NCBI GenBank assembly: GCA_964034945.1
Contig: OZ035961.1
Location: forward strand, 65,508,031-65,572,030
DNA length: 64,000 bases
Source of the DNA: Chrysopilus asiliformis
Lineage: Eukaryota; Arthropoda; Insecta; Diptera; Rhagionidae
Direction: 5' to 3'
The notes below the pieces were generated by a model that was given only the letters and a program-made list of their open reading frames with translations, was not told where the DNA came from and made no database searches. The position numbers were made by a program, and so were the translations under genes. Positions 44,901-56,900 of this stretch are shown here, in pieces (positions within the stretch are counted from its first letter, which is position 1; every line of letters begins with the position of its first letter).

Positions 44901-47900
44901 CCTATAACCCGTTCTGCTTCCACTTGTGCATTTTGCATATAATGGAGCTTTGCTGAGTTCGAAGACATTGGGCGCATCCAACTACCAGAGCGGCTCAGCA
45001 TCGTTCTAGAGCGAAAAAGGTGCTCAGTTAAGGTGGGTTTAGAAACACGAGCATTTTCATTTTTACTGGCAAAGTGAGTGAAATGCCAGACTTCTTATGA
45101 CTTTTTCACCAAGTGGGAAAGGGACGGGAAACCACTCAGTAAAAATTTTACTGGAAATTTTGCTTGCATGTAGTAGTTTTACTATCCATAATTTTCGTCG
45201 ACGATAGGAAAGTTATGGCAGTAAACAACAACAAACACATTGGACTTCCCCGCCCTGCCAGCACAATGTTACCCCTGAATTATGGGGAATTATGGCAGCC
45301 AGCAAAAGTAAGGTTAAGTTCGATGTTTATTTGAAAGCTACGCATTTTAAATGGAAACGGGAGGTAATAATAATTATGTTATTAATTATAACATCACACA
45401 AAATGATTTTGTTAGGTGAAATTGAAGTGATAATAAACGTATTGCTGCGAGAAGGTGATGTGCAGTGACAGTTCGCCATAAAGTGGAAGGGAAAGTACGT
45501 GTGACACACTGATGTGATCGACTTTTTGCGCACGTAAATTTGAATTTCGCTATCCCGCTCACTTTGCCAGTAAAAATGAAAATGCTCGTGTTTCTAAACC
45601 CACCTTTACTGAACGCAATCGCTACAGAGCGGCTCAACTGAGCAGCTCACATTTTTTCTGAGCGTAAAAGAACTCCGCCCAGTAGCTGAGCAAATGTCAA
45701 ATGTAGAATTACAGAACCTCAATTCATGTCTAAAAACGACGACGGAAATACATAAATGGTGTTATTTATAATATTTATAGTTATTTATGTTATTTATAAT
45801 ACGGGAAGCCTCATGGAAGTTCTTGCTGAGCAAACGGGAATGGAAATAGTCGGCGTTGCGGAAAATGTTGGCGAAAGAGTTCGGGAGTGTACTTCGGCAT
45901 AGCCACCTCAAAATAATCCCGGTTTCTTTCGGGTGCCGCATTCCGGATTGGGGCGACTTCAACTGAAGTATTACACTCTTCAACCAAAAGTGAAATAGCT
46001 TCCAGATTTATCGTATCAGAAGCACAAATTTCTAACATTACGGAGATAATTACATCGCGGTCCATGGCCGAATTATACAAGGTCTGCTTGACAGCTCAGT
46101 TGCTTCTGGCTCTGACGTCATCGGCAAGAAATTCTTATAAGACTGAATGGGAATTTTCCCTAATTCTCAAATCTAGCTAACATCTAGCTAAACAACTCCG
46201 TACGCACAATCAACATGACAAAGAATTTCTTGCCGATGACGTAGCAAAATGGTGGCTGTCAAAAAATAACCAGCAGACCTTGTATAATTCGGCCATGATC
46301 GCGGTCCATCTTGAACAATAATTTCTTTCAATGACAGCTCATATATAAATGACCAGAGCCGCTCTGGTAGTTGGATGCGCCCATTGATTTGATTAGCTCA
46401 CTTGGCATTTGGACATTGACTAAAGCAGTGGTATTTTTCGTGCAGCGAAACAATTAGCACTGTTAAAAATCATGAAGCGTACGGAGAGAGTGATTTTTAT
46501 TTTCCATTGATTTCAATTCCTCCTTGGGAACAGAACGAAAGACTAGAAATGGGAGCGTTTTGAACATTGTATGTATGATATTTATTTCATACTTGTGCCT
46601 ATTGGGTTCAAAACGAATCTATTCCATTTTTGAAAAAAATTAAGTTACGATTGATTTTGGTTCCTACGACTTACTTAACCATTCGCTATGATCAAACCGA
46701 TTTTTAACGGCATAAAACCGTTTTGATCATAACAGGCGATGCGCCACGAGTCATGGGCATGCCGGTGCAACATAGTTTATTTTCGTGTTCGCTGCGCCAC
46801 GATTCTTGCTTGCTCTTTTGCCCTGCTACATAGTTACACGTTTCATTTCAATTGTGTGCGTGTGTATCGCTAGAAATAGGAACTAAAACTCGTTATGTCT
46901 TATATGTGTGTGTGCTTTGCTCCGTTCAACCAGATTCTGGAGTAGCGCAAACCTCAAACCTTTCCCGAAACCGTCTTGCCCGTAACTTGCTCGTTGCGCC
47001 GGCATGCCCATGCCCCGTGGCGCATCGCCTAACGAATGGTTAAGTAAGTCGTGGGAACCAACAGTAGGAACCAAAATCAATCGTAACTTAATTTTTTTAA
47101 AAAATGGAATATATTCGTTTTGAACCCAATAGACACACTTCTCTTATCATAAACCAATTATAAATAAAAATATTTTTAAATAAAAATTTGTTTCCTTAAT
47201 TTCTTTTTCACTAAAATTTCTTACTTAAATATTTATTGGCGATCGTTGTAGGCGGATCCACGTCTTCTGGCCGTCTCTACGAGACAGACACATTTTTTTC
47301 CTATAAAAAGCTCCACTTGGTTTAGAAGTCATAGGGCTTTACAAAAACAATTTAATTAATGGTGAGATTTCTGAATTACAATTACAAAAAAGCTACTTAG
47401 ATAAAAATGTTAGCTACAACTCAAAGTGAACTGTGCTAGAAACGAAATTCAATCAATTTGACGTTTGAAATTTGATTCGAACTGTAGTTAAAAATGTAGC
47501 AGACAATAGTTGCGTTTTTTTAATGTTCTGAAGCAGTTCAGAACAAGCTTTCCATACAAAATCCTGCACCACCTTTTCATCTCGAACAGCGCTTGGAACA
47601 AAGGGAAATTTTATACGATAATGTACGGTAATGAAATGCTGCTAACTTCAACATAATAAATCTGACATTTTATTCTCAATTGAGGATTTTGTGTTGGTGG
47701 TTCTTTGGTTCTGTTTGACAGCGAAATAGTTTTAATCATGGGAGATAGCGAATCGTGATTATATCACGAAAATATAGCAGTAACGGCCTACTGATGTAAC
47801 CAACATGAAGTTAGTTGCCATTCGAACTCAATGAAATTTTCCACTTACTCTGGATCGTTTTTTTAATGTTCCGTGTTCTAGAACATTAAAAAAACGCAAC

Positions 47901-50900
47901 TAATATAGTCTCTTTATAAAGTTAAATGTAGCAAAAATTGTTAATTTCTAATCTCTTTAAGCAAATATTTTTTTCGAATTTTTAGTAAAATCCAATTTTT
48001 TTTGTGCGCCCTTTAACACTGCGCCCTGAGTATTTGCTCACTTCGCCCATGAATCAAACACATTTTTTTGTATTTGATTCATGCACTTCGCCTATAGGTA
48101 GTTACGCCTGTGGTCACAACCTGATGATACCACTTTCTTAAATTTTCGCTGTTATTATTACACCAAAATCTAGTTCTAAGAAATTCTAAAGAATAAGGGC
48201 CTTACCAATGACCCGTGACTAACTTAGTAACAGCTTTTGGTGTGTGCGAAACGGGCTATTTGATTGCTAATTTCGGTTCAAATCCTAGTTTTTATTGAAA
48301 AGTTTTAAATTCGCTGTCATAAATGTGTGAAAACTTACTAGAATTAGCAAGCAAATAGCCCGTTTCGCACACACCAAAAGCTGTTACTAAGTTAGTCACG
48401 GGTCATTGGTAAGGCCCTAAATCAACGAATGGAAATTTTAACAGGATACTTACAGATAGTGCCAGCTTGTGCATGGGATTCAAAAACAATAATAGATGCT
48501 AATTCCCTTTTGATGCTAGTTGAGAGATGTGATAAGGCTGCTATATGCAATAGTTCTTCAAAAACTAATTCCAATTCCTCTGGAGTACGCTCGTGGGATC
48601 TATAAAATTAGAACATAAGTTATTTGTGTATGGGTATTTTTTTATAAAATTGACAAATATTTTATCAGCCCCTTCTGATTTCTCTAGAAATCGCAACACT
48701 GGTTTATTTGCAAATAAAAACCAAGAGACGTTTTTTTTAGATTTTGCTTAATTTTTATTTAGTACACAAATTACTTGTAGAGATTTTTATATGAAGACCG
48801 GGGATTTGTTGTAATGTTACTAAATTGCTTCAAAATCAATTTTTTATTGTATTTTTTATGGGTGATGTTTGTCAGCGATTTAAAATGTCTATAATGGCGA
48901 TTTAGTTACATTATCTATATATTTAAAAGGCAAAGCGATTTTGTATGGATTTCTTTCGACAGAGCTCCTGCAGTTCCTATTGAACCGATTTTGATGATTC
49001 TTTTTTTAAATGAAAGCTCTATAGCTGTAGATATGTCCGTTTTACTTTTTTTTCAATTTTTAATAATAGTTATTTGCCTTCCAAAATTATAAATATGCCG
49101 CTAACTAAGTCTTCAATGTTAACACGACATTCCGTACTGTATGATCAGCGCAGTGAGTTAGAAGTTGGACTACCATGCGCCATGCACCCGGTTCAATTCT
49201 TTATCGGTGACAAAATTCTTTTTTTTTTTCTTTTCAAATTCTTTTTTTTTCTTTTCAAATTCTTTTTTTTTCTCTGCAAATTCTTTTTTTTTTCTTTTCA
49301 AATGATTTTTTGTTGATTTATTTACTTTTTTTAATATTTTACTAGGGGCTGCGCCCGAACCGCTTCGCGGTTCATCCCCCTTACGCAGGTCGGCCTTCGG
49401 CCTCCCTGCCCCCGTCGGCCTACGGCCACCCCAACTACTCTGCCTTCGGCCTCGCCCCTCACGCTTGAATTGTTGGAATTTGATGTATGGAGATGTTACG
49501 TAAAATTATTTAAATATATTTCAGCTCTCGCCTTCCTCTTTACTCGGCCTTCGGCCTCGAGTCAAATGCATATAGTTAACCCAAAAAAGGGAAATTTTTT
49601 TAGAGACATTTTTCATTGTGACCTAACGGTGTAAAAGGTGGTTATCCACACGGGGAAAGACAATATTGTGGGAAATGTTATTCTTTTTAATTCATGTGGG
49701 CTACACTAGTGAGCCTATAAAGAGAGTGGACAGGTCCAACTATTTCCGTTAAGTTTGAATTTTTACCTGATGATGACAGATTTAAACCAGAAGTATTTTA
49801 AACCATTTTTTCTAATATTTTGAGTACGGTTTGAGAATTTAAAAAATTATTCGGCTGCTAAAATCGTGTAATTTTTAAAATAAAAAGTCCAAAATACTAC
49901 ACTAACACAAACAAATCGCCTTTGCTTTGCGAAAATATGGCTGAACTTCCGAAATAAAATAAGAGTTACTGTTTTGTGCAGTAACTTCAAGATGGCCCAC
50001 CCTTTAGAAAGAAAGAAAAGCGAAAACTTAAATAGAAATCATTTCCGTTCCCAAGAACGAGAGTCGGAAACCACAGCAAACGCTTTTGCCGTTAAAAGAA
50101 AGAAATAACATGACATTAGATTCAATACACACAAAGGAGGAGCATAAAAAGAGTATAGATGTGAAATCTGTACTACAAGCAGCAAACACAGCATAGCAGC
50201 GGCAGTAAAAATAAAATTTTTTTAAAAAAAAAAAGCTTTTATTAAAAAAGAATGCACTAAACATAACAAAAGCTATAATTGCCAATCTGGCAATCATTGG
50301 AGACCCGTATGGTGATATTCGTATCAAAATTCGAACAGTTATACCAAAATTCCAATTTGAAGTCAAACTTTCCAATAAGATTTTTTAAAATTTATTCCAA
50401 TCGGATTTTGATGTATGGGAGTTTTATGTAGAATCATATCCTAAATAACTTTTGTTCTTGGGCTTGGCACCCTTTTTGAGATATTCACAAAAAACGATTT
50501 CGTTCGTATGGGGGGTACCCCCCCTAATGGTCCATTTTTGCCCATTAACGAACTTAGCCTCGCATTTTACGAAAAACGGACCTGTGCAAACTTTCAAGTC
50601 TCTAGCTCAATCCGTGCGCCCGCAATCCGCGCCACAGACAGACAGACAGACGGACGGACGGACAGACGGATGGACAGACGGACGGACATGCAAAAATTAA
50701 ATATTTTTATCATTCTAAACACACTGGTGTAATTCATTTTTTGTGCGATGACGGGATCTTGGCGTTACAAACGGTAAGGCAAAGTTAATATACCCTTTGG
50801 TTTCACCATACGGGTATAAAAAGAAAAAAATAATTTTCTGGGCGCTGTGGATCACAAATATAAAAGCTTTTTAAAAGCGAGATAAATTTTTATTTTATTG

Positions 50901-53900
50901 TTTTATGCTTTATCTCGCTTTTTAAAAGCTTTTATATTTGTGATACACAGCGTCCAGAAAATTATTTTTTTCTTTTTAGTGCATTCTTTTTTAATAAAAG
51001 CTTTTTTTAAAAAATTTTTTTTTAATTTTTTTTATTTTGTTCTTTTTATCTTCGAATATATATCCTTACATTTGAGATGTCCTTACAGGCTTTTTAACTT
51101 GAGAATCGTATTCAGCGACCCCAAAAACCCCCAGAATAGATTTTTTTCCGGAAAATTTGGAGAAAAGGATAATCACGTTATCCTTACAGGACCTTCCGTT
51201 ATCCTTACAAGCACGAAGTAGTGAAAATATTGTATTGTCATCGGACTTATATAAGTGTGCAAAATTTCAAGTCAATCGGACAAGTGGAAGTGGGTCAAAA
51301 TTGGGTTGCAAGATTTGATCTGACAAACAGACAGACAGACACGAAGGCAAGCTAAATAAAAGCTTTTAAAAAGGGGGCACATTCGTGCTAGGACTTTTGG
51401 TATGTTTAAATTTCCAATTGATTTGGGCACTTATAATGTGCAGTGATGAAAAGGTATTTTTCGTTATTATGAAGTTATTTATTTTTAATTTTTGAATTGT
51501 TTTAAGTTTTATGTTTTTTTTTACCTTTTTGAATTATTTTATGTTATTTATTTAAAAAGACCTAATTTGAAAGGGTTTTCTGTGCTTTTTTGCTGAATTT
51601 AATAAAGACTGGTTTTTTTAACTTTTTATGTTTGATTCTTGTTTTATTTCGTATATTATATGCTTCCCATAGGTTCCCCATGATATGTACGAAAGTGCCC
51701 TACTAGGGGGGTAGATTCGTACAATTTTCGACTTGTGGCAAAAAGGCAACTGTTTAATTATTAGTTTATTTTCATTTTCTTTTTGATATCTTTGTATTAG
51801 CTGGATATCTATAATATCCAGTTAAACGAAATAGAGAGTAATTTGAGCGTTATGCACGACATTACAATCAAAAACACAAAAACTTTACGAGGGGTGACCA
51901 TCTTCCCCTATTTGTAAAAAATAAAAATTTTTAATATATATTTTTTTTCTTTTAAATGAATACTAATAGCTTAAACATCATTAATTTGTATAGAGAGAAT
52001 TTTTAACCCCCATAGAAAATATCAGTTGTGGTTAACACAAAACTTTCTTCTACAAAATCTACGACCCTGCGCAATTTACGCTAGAGCCCTGTCGCGTTGT
52101 CAACCTAAGACGACCTCCCAATAAATTCTTGGTTTATTCAAAAATATCAAAAACGTACAAAATTTGAGATAACTTGAGAACTGTAAAAGATATCAATTTA
52201 CGGTAAATGGCAAAAATGTAGAAAATTTTAACATCTTTAATTATTCTTTTAATTGATTTGTCGAAAAACCGTTAGTTTGCAAGTAATTTGCAAACATATG
52301 ATTTTTTATATATTAATGAAAATATCTCAATAACGGTAAAAGATAACGGATAACGGTAAGAAACAAAATTGTGCAGAATGCCATTCTCAGTAATTCACTT
52401 CATACATTCAGTCAGCAAAAACCCGTTAGTTTTCGAGATAATCGCAAAAAACTGTTTTTTTTTGAAATAACGGTTTATCTCGATAACGGGTGGAGATATC
52501 GAGTTATAGCTAAAGACAAAAATGTGGAAAATTTTATTTTCTCCAAGTTTTGTCGTACTTAAGACCACTAAAAAACGCGTAGTTTGGGAGTAAATCGAGA
52601 AAAACGAAATTGCGATTTTTGAAAAACCGCCATTTTGGATACTTCCGGTTAACGGATTTCCAGGATCGTCCCATTTCAGGACCCAACATGCCTATAAAAT
52701 TTCATGGCGCCAGCTCTATTAGTTTTTGAGAAATCTTGTACACAGACTGACAGACTGACAGACAGAAAGACATTTTTTTAATATGACTCCAATCGACTCA
52801 GGAGTGATCGGGAAATGTTTTTTAGGCAAAATTAAGAGGTCGAAATTTTTCATGAATACAATACTTTATTATACTTCGTAGAAGAAAGTAAAAAACATGT
52901 ATCGAACGGGTTAACAGCATAAGAATGCTGATTTGCTTTCATTTCATTTGATTTTTTTATACAGAAAAAAACGATTTTTTTTTTGAAAATATCATACAGC
53001 AAAATAAAATTACACAGAAAATTTCTGAACAGCACGTGGCATTCTTATACAGAAAGAATTAAATATCTCTAGCTTTTTGTTGTATAAGAAAATCATGTGC
53101 TGCTCAGGAATTCAAACCTTAATATGCATATTGACTTTTATTTGAAATTTACTGCTTATTAGCATATATTTTCAAAATTTCAGGTTAAAAAATATATAGG
53201 CATAAATACACGACAAAATTACCTTACATATATTAATGTTTTCACTTCTGTTGGCAGTCCCCAATGACTGCCTGTTTTTTATTACTTAATTTATCTTTAA
53301 AATTTATATTCTTACTACTGAATAAGTGTAAACTACATCGCGCCAGGTACGGGTTCAATTCTGAGCGGTGGCAAAATATTTTTTTTTTTTTTGTTGAAAT
53401 TGAGTTTTTTAAACGTAAAATTAAAAATATCTGTTACGCATCGTCTTTTATTGGAAAAAGTGAAAACCATATTCTCTATATATAAAATCGTTTAACCTGA
53501 CGCCCAAACTCCTGAAACCCCTGAAGATAGAGACTTGAAACTTTCAGAATATGTCCCAACCATTGCGTAGGCGCTCACTTAGACGAGATTTTTCGAAATT
53601 TTAGCGCTAAGGGGGTGCACGGGGGGTAAAGGGGGTTTGGGTGTTTTTAAATCGTGATTTTCGCCATGAATCCTGCTCAATAGGAGGCTGAAAAGTATCA
53701 CTCGGGGGTTTTTGGGGTCGCTGATCACGAATCCGGTGTTAGATTTTTAAAATTCAAAACGGAAGGTCCTGTAAGGATAATGCAAATGCAAGAAATAACT
53801 TTTAGAAAATAAACGTGTTCCGGGAAAAAAGGTCATTAGGGGGTTTTCGGGGTCGCTGATCACGAATCTATATATTTAAAAGGCAAAGCGAATTTGTATG

Positions 53901-56900
53901 TATTTCTTTCGACACAGCTCCAGCTTAGAATCGATTTTTATTATTCTTTTTTTAAATGAAAGCTCTCTATCTGTAGATGTGTCCACTTTGCTTTTTTCCC
54001 ATCTATATAATAAAAACTGTAAGGGGGACAATTTTTGTAATTTTGGATTTTCTCAAAAATATTGACATACATTGATGTATTTGGTCGTATAATACTGATG
54101 CCAAAAATGACATTTTTATACCCGTATGGTGAAACCAAAGGGTATATTAACTTTGCCTTACCGTTTGTAACGCCAAGACCCCGTCATCACACATAAAAAT
54201 GTATTACACCAGTGTGTTTAGAATGATAAACAAAATTGATTTTTGCATGTCCGTCTGTGGCACGGATTGCGGGCGCACGGATTGAGCTAGAGACTTGAAA
54301 TTTTGTGCAGATCCGTTTTTCGCAAAATGCGAGGCTAAGTTCGTTAATGAACAAAAATGAACCATTAGGGGGTACCCCCCATACGAACGATAACGTTTTT
54401 TGCGAATATCTCAAAAACGGTGCATCTCACCAAAAAAGTGAAAGAACAAAAGTTATTTAGGATATGATTCTGCATAAAACTCCCATACATCAAAATCCGA
54501 TTGAAATAAATTTTAAAAAATGGAATTTTGATACAACTGTTCGAATTTTGATAGGAATATCACTATACGAGTTTCTAATAATTGCCAGACTGGCAATTAT
54601 AGGTTTTGTTATACTTAAAATTTATGTTTGTCCATCTGTCTGTATGTCGGTCGGTATTTCTGTCTGTTTGACTGAATGTTTGTTCCGGCATCACGCAAAA
54701 GCGGCGCGGCCGATTTTGATCAAACTTTGCACACAGGTACAGTTATTGACAGAATAAAGGATATGAAACCTCTTTATGCACTTAAGGGTTTCGGATCCGG
54801 TTTTCACCATGAGAGAGGTCAGCCCGCAGAAAAAATTTTTGCTCACTAATACCTACCCCTCTTTTTTATGTATAGCTAACGATGGTATCTTTTTTCGGAC
54901 AAAAAACAATATATTTCATCTAAAAATTTACAAAAGCAGTAAATCGATTTGAAAAAACAGCATTTTTCGCAGTATAAATTTTATTCAATGAAAATTTGTG
55001 TCTTTGTTCTTAATTTCGACATTTTTATTCTTTTAAATTAACAATGGAAAGCAAAATCAAAGTAACGCGTTCTGAAGAAGGATGAATAATGACAAAACAG
55101 TAGTCGATGGGGAAAGGAAGAAGCGCATCTATATGATATGTTGTCATCAATACTTCTCTGTTCGTCGTTTGAATGTATTTACACTTGCCATGTGTTGCCA
55201 CTGTTTTGTGTTGTCACTGACGTTTTGCATTGCTATTAATAAATTTGAATTTCGAAACGTTAAAGAATTAAAGTTTTCTGAGTATTTAAATACATTATTT
55301 TGGGGAAAAAAGCAGTAATGCAGTATTGGAGTCTGAAAAACAATATAATACTGCGAAAAACAGTATAGATACCATACTGAATTAAAAAGAATAACATTTC
55401 CCACAATATTGTCTTTCCCCGTGAAATATTATTGAATATATTGTAAGTAAACAGTACGATTTTGTAATACACCGTTGGGTCACAATGAAAAATGTCTCTA
55501 AAAAATTTCCCTTTTTTGGGGAACACAGTGTTTGATTCATAGGTTGTATCATAGAAAAATATACTTGCATAGAACGGTCGACCCAGGATTTTCCCATAAG
55601 CCAATGTAAGAGGAAGCGAGATGAACCAACAAGAGCTATAGACTTTCTCTGTCTACAACATTCACTAGATAGGCAACGTCACAACTTTTGCTAAAAGCAG
55701 AAAATCAGGGTTGGATAGTGTCGAGGCCAGCGGAAATTCCCGGTTATGGGACCGATATCCAGTTTCAACTAGGAGACTTTTTATAAGTACGACCAAACTA
55801 AGTGACAAAGGTTCACAGGGTGCGACAGCGAAACCGCTGACCCGACATTTGTGATGCACATGAAGATGCACACCGCGAGATAATAAAAGTGCGGACTCGA
55901 CATTCCTCACCAGCTAGAATAATTAAGCTAGCAGTACACTCTCGAAAAAATGGAGTCGATTACGCACCGAAAGGGAGTTTGAGGGAGTCCATCACCTATT
56001 GGAGAAAATCGAGCACCGGGCTAGGAGTTCACAACAATTCCTTATGGGTGTTAATTTTTAACAATTTTTCGGTGTTAAACCAATTTATTACCAAGAAAAA
56101 AAACCTCACAAATTCTCTTTTTTTTTTGCAAGCATTTAATATGTTTTGAGTTTTTTTTCGTGTTTCCAAAGTTAATATTACTTGTTAAAAACTTTTCTTA
56201 CATGTCTCTGCCGGGACTCGAACACGGGACCTCTCGAATTGTAAACCATTTGCCTTCCCAATAGGCTGTTGAAGCCAATTGGCAAGCCTCTTCTAAACGT
56301 GAACACCCTTTACAATTAAATAACTCCTAAAAGGAGTTGTAGTGAATTTTTGACTCCTTTTCGGAGTTCATTTAAAATTTAGGTCAAAACGGTGTTAAAT
56401 TGAATATTTAGCTCCGTATAATACAAATGTAAAAATAACTCCGCGCTACGGTGTTAAACTTTTAGCTATGTTTTCAGGCGGAGTTAATTCGTCCCCGGAT
56501 TTTTTCGAGAGTGTAAGTAATGATTATTGTATGATTGTTGTTCGAACGGTTGAAGCATCGATTCGTAAATTCTGAAGTATTTAAGTCAATTTCGTGTTTT
56601 TATTCTAAATTGCTCCCCAATAAACCTCATTTTTAAACTCGGACTACAACAATAGCTATGTTCTAAAAGTTAACAATTTGCATAAAATATGGTACCAAAA
56701 AAACTTTTTTCATGCGGATTCAACTATTTCAGTATTTTTTAAATACTTTATTGCCATAGGTAATTTTAATAAATGAATAGTATTGAAAATTTCTGATAAT
56801 TTTTACTTTAAATATGTTGTTCTAAATATATTATTGTGCTAAAATTTTAACATAACCCTGAAATTGGTATTAAAAATTTTTCCCTTGCTCCCGACCCCCT

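Larger units (their letters stand above)
44970..46382 (-). mobile_element. Harbinger-type element with transposase remnant and two insertions
   Basis: Ends GGGCGCATCCAACTACCAGA and its complement, 27 bp, flanked by ATT (44967-44969, 46383-46385). Contains a minus-strand Harbinger transposase N-terminal fragment. Interrupted by a 575-bp TTA-flanked element (45031-45605) and a 235-bp element with a 9-bp duplication (46063-46297). Confidence 0.75.

Noticed and set aside
52371..52562. 63-64 codon frames shared by the two HINE-B copies (also 63076-63270)
   Set aside because: Simple by-product of the near identity of the two copies; no protein resemblance.
55260..55604. 114-codon minus-strand frame
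   Set aside because: It lies across the leader repeat of the GC-rich module; no recognisable protein and no splice or start context.
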